NCBI GenBank assembly: GCA_009760855.2
Contig: WPIO01000005.1
Coordinates: 10,755,001-10,819,000 of the forward strand
Direction: 5' to 3'
From: Cristatella mucedo
Lineage: Eukaryota > Bryozoa > Phylactolaemata > Cristatellidae
DNA: 64,000 nt
Positions 1-27,900 of this stretch are shown here, piece by piece. The stretch's first letter is position 1. Every line of letters starts with the position of its first letter. A program made the translations under genes and the position numbers. The notes beneath the pieces were generated by a model. The model did no database searches and was not told the origin of the DNA. It worked only from the letters and a program-made list of their open reading frames with translations.

Positions 1-642
1 CGCTCGGCACGATCAGGCGTGGGTGAGGCACACTTCCGCACACACGCAATCTTCTTGATAATATCCTAATTTTAAAATCACAAATAAATATAATAAATAT
101 AGAAAAAATTGTATATATCGGGATAAGCTGAAATTTAGAGAGCTGCATGTGGAGAGGGAAGTCCCAAGTCACGTGCCGCAAGCCGTTTAGTCGGTCGCCA
201 TTTTGAGCCGTCGCGCGCGTGGTGCCCGCCAGAAGTCTTCGATTGTTTTGAGTACGTACCGCTGGACGCCCGTTCGATTCAGTTTTTGGACTTTCGAGCC
301 TAACTCTTTTCGTTTGCTGAGGCGGTGTGGCGCTAAGAGCTTACTTATTAGGGTACCTCGGTGAGCTGTTTTGACAATAGCGGGTCCTACTGCGGTGGTC
401 CAGTTTAATTGGTAGAGGCGCTGTTTTGATCGGTTTTGCACTGAACGCGCGATCGCTTGCAGCGTCAATGCTCACCGTAATTAGGGTTATAGTGGCATTC
501 AAGGGCAGGTTTACCCAAAGTGCGACATTGCGGCTCTACTGGATAAATTTAAATACTCCCGTGGTTTACCTTCGGCATTGCAAGAAATAATCGTTTCGGT
601 GCATGCCTAATTTCCCTTATCCATTGTGTACTTGCCATTGTC
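1..642 (+). promoter_or_regulatory. Upstream region of the matrin-type zinc-finger gene
   Basis: This stretch has no recognisable coding exon. It contains a YY1-like element (cgccattttg, 196-205; reverse-strand core AAAATGGCG) and an AT-rich TATA-like stretch near 541-556. A 93-codon basic open frame on the reverse strand (187-468) resembles no family I know and is probably chance. The promoter role is inferred from position and these short motifs. A pyrimidine-containing AG at 667-668 could be an acceptor, which would place the true transcription start further upstream in a non-coding first exon. Confidence 0.35.
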
Positions 643-678
643 ATGTTAACGAAGCATGTCTGTTGTAGGAACGAGAGC

Positions 679-15201
<14,523 letters not shown>

Positions 15202-15421
15202 CGATTATCAGCAGCAGCCTTTGATTAGTAAGGCTCTGCAGGGATTAAATGTATCCCTTTGTATTTGTACACACGTGGCTGCCTTATATGCCGCAGCCGG
15301 TAGCTGTGAGCCAAGTCTTGTTTGCATGTCGACAGGCATGCCTGGCTAGATGTTTAGTCTCTTCATCTTGCTTATCAGACCTGTTCTTATATGTAGTTGC
15401 ATTTAATTCTTGTGTTGGTGT

Positions 15422-15427
15422 AATAAA
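15422..15427 (+). terminator. Poly(A) signal AATAAA of the matrin-type gene
   Basis: A canonical AATAAA lies about 220 bp after the stop codon. It is followed by the GT-rich stretch cattggttggtttagttgtg, as expected of a downstream cleavage element. Confidence 0.6.
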
Positions 15428-15589
15428 TCACATTGGTTGGTTTAGTTGTGCTTATGCAGGCGCACTGATGCAATGGCATGAGTTATGCTCAATGCAGCTT
15501 GTTGCGTTTTGGCAGTGGGCAGCCTTTTCTTGCTAAAATTGCGTCCGAGAAAGCGCTTCATAGAAGCCCAGCAATTTTGGCGACGTCTT

Positions 15590-15665
15590 CACCTGCAGCA
15601 AATGTAAAGCGCCTTGAAAGAGATTGAGTTCTTTTTAGGGTGCTTTATCAAGTGCATTATTATTA
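15590..15665 (+). repeat. LINE 3' tail fragment
   Basis: Only the terminal part is present: gcagcaaatgtaaagcgcct, then aaagagattgagttct and an ATT run. It lies just beyond the poly(A) region of the matrin-type gene. Confidence 0.75.
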
Positions 15666-16069
15666 TTCCGAAGAGTTACGTGTGGGTGTATGAATTCGGG
15701 CCTGATAACTTGAGGTACGTGCAGTAGAGCTGCACGTCGGTCTGAGGTAGCAAATTAAAAGCACTGGTGGCAGTGGTGTACCTATTGATTGATGACCGCT
15801 GTAACCAACACACTGGCAAATGCCAAGTATTAAAAAAGGTCTCGTCTCGCTGCTGCCAGCTCACACACTATTTATAAGCGCCGAAGTGCTCCTTAGTCCC
15901 TCAACTGCACAGGGCTTGCCTATGAGTGTTATGGGTATAGTCAACCAATTACCTTTCTAAGCCTAGCTGATTCTTCGGGTTCTCTTCTATGCCAAAACAA
16001 GCACGTCTTTCATTGCAGATAACATATTTATAATGTGCAGGAGGCATACGTCCACTCCTGGATAAAGAA

Positions 16070-17115
16070 GTTCTTTTTAAATGTGGTCAGGGGATGTTCT
16101 GACGCAGGTCGGGAGGGAGTTCCAGGTTTTGGGAGCATACGAAGTAAATGCACGGTCTCCAAAGGATTTAAGGTTTGTATGAGGTATTTCTAGACTGTTG
16201 GATTTCCGAAAAGCAGGTGGTACGATGCTTGGCCTGATGGGGGGAGTATGTCGGAGAGATAGGCTGGAGCCATATAATGAAGGGAACTAAAAGTGAGCGA
16301 CAAAACCTTGAAGTCAATCCGTTGCTTGACTGGTAGCCAGTGCAGATCGAATGCAACGCTCACGACAGACAAGCCTAGCTGCAGAGTTTTGCACCAGCTG
16401 CAATCGCCTGATCGCACATGCTGGTAGGCCAGTAAGCAGTGAGTTACAGAAGTCGAGACGGGATGTCACGAATGCATAGACCAACTTAGACGTGATATCC
16501 TTATCTAAACAAGCCCGAATTTTAGCAATGTTATGAAGCTGAAAATAGGCGGATTTGACTGTGGAGCTGATATGGTCGTCTAGCGAGAGGTCGCTTTGGA
16601 ATGACACCTAGATTTCGAGCTGATTCGACAGGAGATATGCTGGCAGAGCCAATTTTTAGAGACACCCTTTCCAATCTCTGAATCGCACTGGGTTTGCCCA
16701 TAACTAGTAAGTTAGTTTTGTCATCGTTTAGTTTTAGAAAATGTACAGCCATCCATGTGCGGATGTCATCAATGCATGCAGCTAGTGAGTTTAGAGAATT
16801 TGAGGTGCTCGAAGGCTGGGAGGGATCAAAGCAAAGGTACAACTGAGTGTCATCCGCATAGAAGTGAAAGCCTAGATTGTGCTTGGCAATCACATCAGCA
16901 AGAGGCAGAGTATAAACCGTGAAAAGAACCGGACCTAGCACGGAGCCCTGAGGTACTCCTTATTTCAGAGGTACTTCAGATGATCTTTGTCCATTCACGT
17001 CAATACTCTGGAGTCTCCCACTGAGATAGGACCTGAACCACTGCAGAGCGGTGCCAGTGATGCCCAGGCGAGATGAGAGGCGCTCTAGAAGAACTTTGTG
17101 ATCGATTAGTATTGC
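16070..17115 (-). mobile_element. CR1/L2-like LINE reverse transcriptase, broken, 3'-truncated
   Basis: The reverse strand encodes reverse transcriptase pieces: [45 protein letters not shown], the catalytic FYADDTQLY near 16850 and the C-terminal SRLDFCNSLLTGLP and LQLVQNSAARLVC blocks. Frameshifts break the frame (near 16600 and 16945), so it is a pseudocopy. The normal 3' tail with ATT repeats is missing. It is one of the two best-preserved copies here, with 59.9-60.9 kb. Confidence 0.85.
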
Positions 17116-18074
17116 CTGTTGATAGCTGGAATGGACTGCAAGCGTGGAGATACCCTTTACTTCGCTTTTATTTTGCTTTCTCCTGCGAAACGATCTCACG
17201 TAGATGCTCTCTTCATGTTGTTAACGAACTTAGTTTTTGGCTTACTTTACAATTCCATGGCAGCCATCTTCGCTCACGAATAGGAACGTCCACCAATCTG
17301 CCACCTACCTAAACCTGGAGACTTCCCAATAGGTACAGCCTACTAACCTTTTCGCTACTTGTCTTGCCCAGAAGTTCCATTCACTACCTGCCTTAATAGC
17401 TGGTGTGAGTGCAGTCTTATTAAAAGTCTAATCTCACTAAAACCTTCAATTGACATAGATAGTTCCAACCAAACTGCTCTGTATCTGTTTTGCTTCGCTT
17501 GGAAGAGGCTTACTGTCAGTAGACCTGGCCTTCAAACACCGAACTGTACAGTAATGTAGCAACGTAAACACCGAGCTGTGCAGTAATACTTTGTGGGCTA
17601 CAGTGCTATAGCCCACCAAGCCCGAGGTCTCCTGGCTGAGTCCTTGCAACGCTCATGGTGATTATTTTTTCATGCTGTAATGTCTGGCGTTAGCTGAGAG
17701 AAGCGTGCTGTTTAGGCAGTCCACTCGGACACTGGTTTGGCAAAAATGCAAGTACTTTTCCATACGATTGCTCCATATGAAACGCAGTGCTATTTTGCAG
17801 CACCGGCTTACAAAACATGACCGTCGTCTTACTAGCCATGTGATTTTGCTGATAACTCCTTCATTAATGCCCAACCTAGCTATCCTTGCAGCACATCTAG
17901 CGAATCGTTTTCCGAAAAGCTTTTGTGTCAAAAACAGTTGTGGCAAAACTCGGCACCTATGCTTGTCGCAATGCCACATTACTCCCGAGGGCACGACGAG
18001 GCTGAATCTGGTGCAACAGTTAAGCTAGTTATGGAGCTAAGGCCAAACCTAGTGTGTCCGCTATAACAGCTTTC

Positions 18075-18470
18075 CTCAGAACCCATCAATCAACCGGAAG
18101 CCATTAAAGCTCCTTCAGCCAAGGAGACATCACTGTTCACGAATCTGAACTGGCTGCCTATCAAGCGGCAGGGAATCGACTTCAATTTTCTGTTATACGC
18201 CTTAAGATCGCTTCATTCTCTGACACCTTTCTAACTAGTTTCACGGCAGGCCTCCAGTCTTCTCACCGGCTCTTCTGACTTCGGTCGTTGCGTTGAGCCT
18301 CTAACTTAGTCAGATCTCTAGGAGACCATGCTTTCAGTTCCTATTCTCCCAAAGCGTGGAACTCACTACCGACTGACCTCACGTCATTCTCTAGTTTGGC
18401 GACATGCAAAAGAGCCAACCAGCTCCTAACAGCCTTTGCTCCGATCCGTACTAGTAAGTTTCCTTTTGCG
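18075..18470 (+). repeat. LINE C-terminal fragment, degraded
   Basis: The plus strand reads LNWLPIKRQGIDFNFLLYAL, then a Pro/Arg-rich C-terminal part with several stops. This corresponds to the HWLPVKQRIDFKVL region of the better copies. Confidence 0.6.
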
Positions 18471-18625
18471 TTCTAAGTAGTTTGAAATGAATGAAATAAA
18501 ATGAACACGTAATTAGCATGTTGTTATCAACCTCGCCCATAAGCTAGGTTAGTGAGTTAGCTAATCCTAATCTAGCACAAGTATTATGTAATTACGATGC
18601 GTGATCAAAAAATAAATAAAATACA

Positions 18626-18795
18626 AGCTGATTTAACAGCCTCTTTTTGTATAGCGACGGAAGAGCCTTGACGGCTATCACCACCGCTTGCAGCGGCGAT
18701 AAAGGATCGCCCACCACAGGATTCGAACCCACGACATCGGGGCCGAGGTCGTGAAAAGCAACCGCCTTACCTAATCAACCCCTATAGTAAGCCAG
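18626..18795 (-). repeat. SINE-B copy (tRNA-derived)
   Basis: Reverse strand: a head with aggtaaggcggttgcttttc, a B-box-like gggttcgaatcc and the body cgatcctttatcgccgctgc, ending aaaaagaggctgttaaatca. Close copies lie at 24.5 and 40.6 kb. Confidence 0.8.
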
Positions 18796-19260
18796 ATTAG
18801 TTAACTCGTCACAATAACATTTCTCTGGACTAGATTATTACATAATCGCAATAAAATACAGATTTCGTAATGCTATTATATAGTGCCAAATTAAAAGTTT
18901 ACATAGAACATTATTACATAGCGTTGTACGCTTACAGCTTAGCCGTATTATTGTGAACTTAAAAAAGGGTTTCATAAAGGGTGGCCGTGGTATAACTGTA
19001 ACTTGAGCTTTCTGCTCGACGACCTCACTACAATTTCATCGCAAATCTCGTTTCACGTCGTTATAACTACTCGGAAACTGGTATTTACTCGTTAATTAGT
19101 CTCTAAATAAAAGTATAGTGTATTTGCATTGTACTAGAATAGAAGGAAAACAATTTTCATTACATTTCAGTTAACAAACTTTTTCCTTTTTGCTTGACAG
19201 CACCAGTGCTCCTTTTGTCGCCATCTCTTCGGCCTGTTGTTAACGGCACGAGTTTGACAT

Positions 19261-19575
19261 TAATAATAATAATAATAATTCACTTGATAAAGCGCCCTCA
19301 GAGAACTTAATCTCTCTCTAGGCGCTTTACATTTGCTGCAAAGTGAAATGCAATTGAATGGTAAATAAAATCATGCTTAAAAAACAATCAAAATGAATAA
19401 TATGGTTAGGGGTGACATGCACAGGGTCAGCATGCAAATGTGGTTAGTGGCAGCATGCACAGTGTCAGCACGCATAAGCACATCAAGGACGAATCACGGG
19501 GACCCACTAAATGCTGTCCTAAATAGGTGTGTTTTAGGTTCCTTTTAAATGTGGTCGAATCAGGGGATGTTCTGA
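19261..19575 (-). repeat. LINE 3' end copy, reverse orientation
   Basis: It carries the ATT run, the gataaagcgccctc / aggcgctttacatttgctgc tail and the upstream 3'-UTR section with gcatgcaaatgtggttagtg. It is highly similar to 2.66-3.0 kb. Confidence 0.8.
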
Positions 19576-20579
19576 CGCTGCTGCAGCCACGGTGAGCGTG
19601 TCGTTCGGCTTTGTCTGATTCCATCTCTCGGGTATGTTGAGAGCGGCGTGACAACATTTAGCGTACGTAAAACAAACTTTTATGAAGTGGTGAACGACTC
19701 CAGTTCAGGACCAGCCACTGCACCTTCGTAGAAGAAGAAGCAGCGGAGTGGAGGCCACAAACTACGTACTCTTTTTCTTCGCGGAGGCAGAGCAGGATTT
19801 GATGACCTAATAATCTATCCTAGGTAGCAATGATAAGCAGCAGCAGAACACATAAAGTCGAGGCAGCTTTGACAGGACTGCATACATCGGAAAAGTGTGT
19901 TTTCCCGAGGATAACCTCTAACCATTTGAGAATTCCCTAGGGAACGCACCAAAGGTGGAGGTGCTGGGGGCGACAATTCCCGACTTTGCAGCGCTGCCTT
20001 CCAACACAAAGGAGGCTTCTTCGAAACCAGGCAAATTTGTAATGGTGAGCAACGAGAGCTGGAGGTCTCGAGACGAACAGTGTGTGCCGGAGCGCGGCGA
20101 ACCACTGCGCCAGGTGAACTTAGAGCGGGAGAGCTGCAGCTTCAAAGATTAGTTCCTTATGAAAATGCCTAAAAACCAGAATATATTTACACATACACAC
20201 ACACATATATATCCATATATATATATAGATAAGTGTGCGTGTGTGTGTTTACTGTATATACAGTATTCACGCAGTAGGGTCGCCGAGAAAATAAGATATA
20301 GACATCTTTTTTGTGATCGAGCCTTAAGCTAGTATACATCAAAAGTCGGGAGCATCCTGCCGGTCACGATCACGACCTGAACTTTCGCTATTAAAGTCTC
20401 AGCTAAAGACACATATTCCGGTCCTTTTCCCGCGTTACGAGGCAGAGGTCTTAATTAGTAATCAATGGCCATGAATGTTTTCATGTTTGCTTTAGCATGC
20501 GGGCCTAGGCATACTAGTACTCGTTTGCATTTGCATTCTTGATACATGCATGCCAGTAACCTTAGCTTGTTGATTCTCT

Positions 20580-20665
20580 AACAGCGAGTTGTAAAGCACC
20601 TTGGTAAAGTTCTCTTCAGGTGCTATACAAATAAACAGCCATTATTTTAATTATTATTGCATTAA
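20580..20665 (+). repeat. LINE/SINE-type tail fragment
   Basis: The pattern gtaaagcaccttggtaaagt, then gtgctatacaaataaaca and an ATT-rich end, resembles the shared tail of the LINE and SINE-A families, without a head. Confidence 0.5.
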
Positions 20666-22116
20666 GCTTGCACCAGGAACGAAACAGCCCTGAAAATCTG
20701 ATACGGCTATGTAAATAGCGTCGCAGAAGCACGAGCGTAAACGTAACGGGGAAAGAGACTAAACCTTCATTCCTCTCGCGGCATTTATAATTACTTATCT
20801 AAAGCCATGAGAGCACGAACTCGCACGGCTGCAGCTTCGGGGTACGATGCGGCTAGCAGGCCTAGCGCGTACGGTAGACTGCAGTCTACGACCAGATACG
20901 AAGCAGTAGGGGGAGTGGTAGAGTGCCGCTAATCGCTAAAAACCACCAGGCACACGTCAGCACGCCGCCATTTAGAGTTAGTACGCTCGTTTTAGCTGCT
21001 TCTGCACTACTGTCATTTAGCCGCACACGAAGAGCTCGCAATGTAGCCAGTTCTTGCCGACGCGTAGCGACGAACATCCACAACCCACGAACCTCCTGTT
21101 ATGACTACCGACTTCTAGGTGCTGAACCGAAACCCGCGGTGAGAGAGCCGACGGTGGATTAACGAGGCAGCAAAGGAGAGCACTGTTCGCACATTAAGTA
21201 CGTCAAATGTTCGCAGCTCAGAGCAGTCTATTCAGCAGCGATGGAGGGGTTACAGCGTGTCCAGCACAAGACATTTCGTACAACAATTACAGCATGGCGC
21301 ACAGAGCTGCACCGAATTGCCGACCAGCACAAAGCCAAGGCCGAAACTTCTTCCTGTCACGAATGCTATGTCACAAATGGCTAACCATTGTACGAATAGC
21401 TTTTATATCGCTTAGCCATGAATTGCAAACACAACCGGTGACGTTCTGTTTCAGCAACTGCAAATAGTTTTTTGACACTCATAAACGTGCTGAAATTTTC
21501 TCGGTACCACATAGAATAGCTATCTCTGCCGACCAATTTTCGGAGGTCAGTGCACAGTCGCAGGCCAAGCTTCTACTTCAGTTAGTTGCACGGAGTAGAT
21601 TGCAGCTCGCCAACTGCAGATTGATATATGCTTACCGTACGGTTCGGCTCACCATAATGCAAAATTTCAGCTGACCTACTATCCAGGAGAGGCCGGCGTC
21701 AAATCACTCAAACTTGACACGGCTCTATCGAAAACGATGAATCGTGAGTTTTTGCGAAAACAAAATAAATGCGAACCATAACTGATTTTCTTAGATATTA
21801 GTGCCTGCACGCATTCAATTTCACAATGCCAAACGTGAATGACTGCAAGGAAAGTGCAGCAGCCAGGCTAAATGTATCGCATGGCGATACCCAGGAGAGA
21901 CAGGTGCCATCTTTTTCCTCGGCAGCTCTCTGCTTAGACGTGAAAGCTACTTCACAGTCTGTCAGCATTTTCATGAATTAACTCTTCATACTGCCATGAC
22001 AGGCTGCACAGTTCCTAAAACGAGCCTTGCCATGCCAGTAAATAATGCAGCTTTCCGAAGCTGCAACAGCTACTGGCAGCTAGCTGGCTAGCTTGTCCCG
22101 TAAGCAGAATACTGTA

Positions 22117-22338
22117 CTAGAAAACTGTCATTTTCTTTCTGTTCTGGCGTTCCTTCTGGTGATGCTGCATAATTTGCTCGGAGCACTCAAGTTTCTCTAG
22201 ATAGGCTCGTGCTTCGGACAGCTTTTCTCTGAGCTTATTGGTCGTCAGTAAATCACGTCCTTCATTGCACGATATTCTTTGCTCAATACTCGTTATTTTT
22301 CTTCTGATGGTCTTCATTTCCTCATCAGTTTTGAGCAA
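22117..22338 (-). CDS. ZGPAT: ZGPAT last exon: C-terminal coiled coil
   Basis: After ttatacattgtag (phase 0) it encodes LLKTDEEMKTIRRKITSIEQ, a Lys/Glu/Arg-rich coiled coil, and ends NRKKMTVF before TAG, like the HKKMTEF end of human ZGPAT. No canonical AATAAA was recognised nearby on the reverse strand. Confidence 0.92.
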   Translation of the reverse strand: MLKTDEEMKTIRRKITSIEQRISCNEGRDLLTTNKLREKLSEARAYLEKLECSEQIMQHHQKERQNRKKMTVF

Positions 22339-24910
22339 CTACAATGTATAAATCACTCCTCAGCTGAACAGAGCGAGTCTGCAGTGAAATTAGCAACGGA
22401 AGACTACACTTGTACATACTCTAGTAGCATAAGAGCATAAAACCCGATTGGTCAATACATGCTCTATAAAAGTAGAAAACAAGAACTTAAGTCCATGAAG
22501 GGCAGCTGAAAGCTGCTAACAGATGTTAGTTAGCAGGGTAGCATCGATAAACACTGTAGGCTGAGCCAAGACTTCATATACTCCTCATTGACATTTCAAC
22601 ATGCCACATTTAACAAAAGCAAGTGAGCTACCAAAGTAAATACACCAAGTTTGCTTGCAACTAGTTTCCAAATGAGTAAATGGCCGATGGCAACAAGGCT
22701 AAGCCGTGGCAAGCCTACAGGTCAGGATACACACTAGAGGTACTGCCCTGGTTTGGCCCAGTGATAGGATGCTCACCCTGCAGCATATGTGAAGTGCCTG
22801 GATGGAGATTAAGTTCTCTTACAGCGCTATACAACTTAATTATATATTATTTAGCTTGACACCGCTGAACAACCAGGAGCCGTTACAGCTTTGGCAGCAA
22901 ATGTAACACGTGATAGGAAACATGTATGTGTGTATACACACCTTCTCAAAAGTCTTGCTCTGTCACTAAAAATGCACGAATTTGTTTATCAAGCATGATA
23001 TTACTCACCATTCAATCGCGTTTCCCTTTGCAGCAAATGTAAAGCGCATAGAAAGAGATTGAGTTCTCTGAGGGCGCTTTATCAAGTGCATTCTTCTTCT
23101 TATTATTATTATTAATTGGTCTAACGGAACCGGAGATCCAAGCACAGCCACAGGATCTACTGAACCGTGACCGCAGCAGTCAGAGTGAAGTAGCTGCCAC
23201 TGGCAGGTTACGAATTGTTCGTGTTAAGAGAGCAAATAACAATGCGGGTGCAATATATTTTGAGACATTTAAACACGGCGTTTCTAACGACTGGAAACTC
23301 TGAATTGTTTTCAGCAGTTACCTCAATACGAGCTCTCTTTTGTCTTTGCAGTCGCCGTGGGCACGAGGGGTGAGTTTCCATAACCAACCGACAGAGCTTC
23401 GTTCGGCTCTTTTTTCGGTGTAGTTGAAGATGCCTAAGAGGTCACCGCTGGAGGGACCACTACGAAAGTACGACTACAGGCCTTGCACGAAATAGGGCTA
23501 AGCAACATAGGAGTGGTGTGGACTCGTTTAAAATAAGCTATTGAGAGAGGTGAACTACAATCTTAAAAAAGCTTTAAACGCACATCAGCATGGCTAGTAG
23601 ACCCGATACGACGGAGCTAGTGGCCAGACCGGGGCTCAAGTCGGCCAAGGAAGACGACCCTCAAGGGACGACTTTCACTGGAAGGTGATGGCTCTTCGGC
23701 GATGAAAGGCATCACTCCGGAAGCCTTGCTGGCGACCACTACAGGTGCGGTCACATACACAGAGACAGTGCGCCGTAGGACGCTTTCCGGGCACAGCTTG
23801 AGGAGAAGGGTCGGCAAACGAAAGCCTTTGCTTACCGAGCGACACAAATCGCAGATCGGCTCAGATGGGCCCGGGACCGTGCCCTTACACGGCAGACGAC
23901 TGGAGTCAAGTTTATTGGACCGCATGAAAAAAATAGTCATGCTTTTTTGCTAGCAGCAGACGAAGAACATCCACGAGTCGTTGAACATATGAGTTGCACC
24001 ACCGCGACTGTCTCCAGCCAACAGTGAAATTTGATGGTGGAAGAGTCATGATTTGGAGTTGTACCTGCTACTCCGGTGTCAGAATTCTTCACCATGTTAA
24101 TGGAGTTATGGACCGACATGTGTACATGGCATGGCATGTATAGATCTGGTAAAAAAAATGCTGAGATTCCAAGTACTTGAGCTCTTCTGGGGGAGGATTA
24201 CATTTGGCAACTGGACAATGACCCAAAGCAGACAGCAAAAGCCATTAAGAGGTTTATTGCTGCAGCAGCTGTCACGAGTTGGCCGAATCAGTCGCCTGAC
24301 CAACGTCCCATAGAGCATCTTTGAGATAGGTTGGAACGCTGTCTGAGGTCGTCTGATTCTGTGCCTGCTACGACTCCGGAAGAGCTGTTTAGCCGAATGC
24401 AGTACTAGTGGGCAATGATACCACTTGCAATGAGAAAAAAGAGTTGTTAAAAACGCAAAGTAAAACTAAAACAAAAAACTAAAAGAGACTTGTAAGAGGA
24501 TGACGGGCTTTATGCAATGGCTTATAAGAAAAAAAATACTAGCTGATTTAACAGCCTCTTTTTGTATAGCGACAGAAGAGCCTTGACGGCTATCACCACC
24601 GCTTGCAGTGGCGATAAAGGATCGCCCACCACAAGATTCGAACCTACGACCTCGGGGCCGAGGTCGTGAAAAGCAACCGCCTTACCTAGTGAGCCATTAC
24701 GGCTCACCAATAAGAGAGGTTATAAAAACCCCCGGAGGACCGCCTTTTACCATATTTTTACTTCTGCAAACACAAAAGATGCATTGAGTACATAGTGCGC
24801 AGAATTTCATCAGTATTCTTCTGCATGCTACATCCAAAACTATCAGCCGGCACCAGGTGGGCGTCTCCACTCAAGGTTAAACAAGACTTTTGAGAAAAAA
24901 TGTATGCTTG

Positions 24911-24972
<62 letters not shown>

Positions 24973-27900
24973 CACACTCGAGCGCAGAAGTATCGGCGAG
25001 GTCTTTTAAAATGGCCACAGGACCAAAATCGTTTCGATTCCGGTATGCAAACCGAGGCTGCAACCTGCTATAATCATGCGAACTTCATACCATTAGCTTA
25101 TGTAACAAGTAAGCAAAGTTGCAGTACATGTATATCAAGTTTTAGTGCTTATATGACGTTAAAACACCTCGATAAGCATTAACCTGCATGAGTCTCTTCG
25201 GCATAGTGCAAACTGAACCTTCGCAAACCACAGGTATTCTCATTCACTAAACGTCCTGAAAACTCGGAAAAGGCGATTCTTTAGATTTGATACTACTCAC
25301 ATGGGCTCTGAGCATTAATCCCAGAGATGCTAAATGGGACTCAGGTCAGAAGATTGACTAGGCCATGTGGTTAGCGTAAGGTCGCTTGAACTATTCCACA
25401 GTGTAGCAGAAACAATATTGAACATCCTACATGCTGAATACTTGAGCTCACTGCCGTTTGAAAAGAAAATTATCTCTACGTTGGTTCTGAATACAGCAAC
25501 GTTCTTAAGCAGTTCTAAATAAACGTCCTGTGCCATGATGTCAGGCATGCACTACATAAGCAGCCCCAGACCACGACCCATTTGCCGCCAAAATTCACTA
25601 GCATCTGAATGCAATTATCCTTGAAAACTTCATTGGAGCAATGACAAAGGTATTGTATACATTTTCAGTTACCAAAAATAGCAAATTTACTGTAATTGCT
25701 CCATTGGATTTATTTTGCTCCACAATTACAATTACAGCAATCTGTAGATAGCAAAATCGTCGGTAGGGATAAGCAGAATGAAGTTAAATATGATGCAAGA
25801 GCGGTTTAAAGAATATTGTTTAACGTCTTGCTTATCAGCATTATAATAGGGTGAATTGTTACGAAACATGCCATTAACTTCTCCCAGCGTTTCGAACCGT
25901 GTCCAACCTACGGCTATAATCGAGTAGAACTGCTTGTTTGGCCAGAACTTGGAAATGCCCTCTGTAGAAAATCGCCCACGACTTGGCGGCTACCGGCACA
26001 CACACACAATAAATAGCAGGGGCTACAGGAGCAGGACGAGCTGGCAGAGTCAGCATCTGACCGTGTCCCACGACTACAGGCCGGCGCAACTAGTTTCTAG
26101 AATATGGACTGAAAGAGCAGTCACATGCACACATGCTTGCGATGGGAAGACGGAGCCGACAGTGTACGTCAGCCTTCGCACTGCACTCGTCGGGGGGGGG
26201 GGAGTCGAACCGGATGCAAACTCGCATTCTGAATACGGCTAGCCGAGGGCATTCGGGCCGGGCTTCCCGGCACGAAGCTATGTGCGGTCAGTGGTGATGA
26301 CAGCAGAGGGATATTAGAAGACCGCCAATCCACAGGGATCCCAGTAGGGCCAACCGCTGTGCAAGGTCTTGCATCTTGAGTTGTGTTTGAAGGCGCACTA
26401 CACTCGTTCTCGTGCTGCATCAAACATGGAGAGCAATGGCTTGAGTCGGCATTGTGGCTAGTACACTGTCCCTGTTTAAACAGCTGGCCAGAGAGAACCG
26501 GGAGCAGACACCGAGGAAGGAGCCATTATAAAAAAAAACAGCCGGAGCACGGCGACCTGAACGGAAGTCGGAGTAGGTCTGCAGACAAGACAAGGCCGGA
26601 AGAGTCTTCCATGCCGGCACAAGAGTGGGCAGGGGGTATCGGCACAGCCGACTGAAATCTCCATGTAGGGTGTTTGGATGAGGACACCTACACGTGCGAG
26701 AGAAGACAAAAGAGAAACATCTGGCAGATTGCTCACTAGGATTACAAGACGTTTTACGAACGGTCGACGAGCAGGATCTAGCGTGGGAACCCAAACCTAG
26801 AAAAGAGGCCTCGGAGTGGCAGCCTCGAGAGCGAGGCAGCAGCAGCAGCAGCAGCTGCAGCAGAGGCTCCGTTGGCACAGATGGAGCTGCGGCTGAAGTA
26901 GCAACCAGCCGCTCAGAGCGAGCTCTGCAAGCACTCACTTCGAAAGAGGCCTGCACTGCTGCCTCCAGACCGCCGCACCGGAGCGGTGAGCCGATGAAGG
27001 AAAAGCATCGCTCGCTGGCGCTGGGGCGCGACACTGCCACAATAATAACGATAACAGTAAAAACGATAATAATGATGCATTTGATATTGCGCCCTCAGAG
27101 AACTCATTCTCTTTCTAGGCACTTTACGTTTGTAGCCATAGTGGATGACCGGCCTAGTAATTCAGCCAACCTAACCGGCGCCCAGCAGAGCAAAGCTCGC
27201 CCTGGGGGCAGCCGCCGACTGCGGTGGCTGGACGAAGCTTCTGCCACTGCCCAAGCCCATTAAAGAATGCAACCAAATCTGCGAACGAAAGGCTGAGCAA
27301 GCTCGGCGAGAGGTTTGAGGTGGGAGGGTCGGTGGCTTGCTTTTGGCGACAGCTGTCGGCCAAAACAGGCTGCCCAACGTATTGGAAAAAAAGTCGTCAA
27401 AAGTCCACAAAACAGCTTACCTGCCAGGCTCGACTGCCACTCGCTTAATGGATAAGCCAACAAAAGCCTCTCCACCGACGGCATGTTTCTAGGGCTGGCA
27501 CAGTTTTTTTTTTATAGGCAGCTTAAAAGGCACGGAATGGTTTTTTGACACCTCAATAGACTAGCGAGTGGCACGAGGGCCGGAGAGGCAGGCGATAACT
27601 CATGCAGCTTTACTGCCAGGTGGCCTCAGCCATTTGCAAGGGTTATGAGAGCAGGATGGGCCAGTTGAGCCAGTCACGTGGTCTTACCTGATGAGGTCAG
27701 GCTAGCAGAACCAGGTGTGAGCCGTAGGCAGTATACTCGTATGCATAACTTAACGCTATGCAAAGGGTGGGTGGGGGCAGCTGCGCACGGGAAGAGCTCG
27801 GCAGTCGGTGCACTTGCACAGCACCGACTGCCGTTCGGTACAGCGGGCGCGAAGTCCTCTCGCTCGGGCACCAAGCTGGACGAGACCCTGTTTGCTCCTG

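Larger units (their letters stand above)
15202..22116. other. Intergenic block between the matrin-type gene and the ZGPAT 3' end
   Basis: The two genes converge here. The block holds the matrin-gene 3' UTR, a LINE tail (15590-15665), a LINE copy (16070-17115), a LINE fragment (18075-18470), SINE-B (18626-18795), a LINE 3' end (19261-19575), short TA/CA patches near 20200-20250 and a repeat tail at 20580-20665. The segment 20700-22116 is unclassified and has no recognised exon. Confidence 0.55.

Noticed and set aside
187-468. A 93-residue basic open frame on the reverse strand at the window start
   Set aside because: No family resemblance and no splice or codon evidence; kept only as a note under the promoter region.
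18626-18795. Possible functional tRNA gene, from its A- and B-box-like sequences
   Set aside because: The body and tail repeat in other copies and no cloverleaf with an anticodon arm is convincing; it is a SINE.
23300-23420. A reverse-strand segment ending QKRARIE with a gtaact donor as the missing ZGPAT exon
   Set aside because: Its plausible acceptors give the wrong entry phase, and the upstream peptide is not conserved.
25260-25330. A reverse-strand short exon with a strong gtgagt donor as the missing ZGPAT exon
   Set aside because: It has the right phases but lies in a likely transposon relic and its peptide does not resemble ZGPAT.
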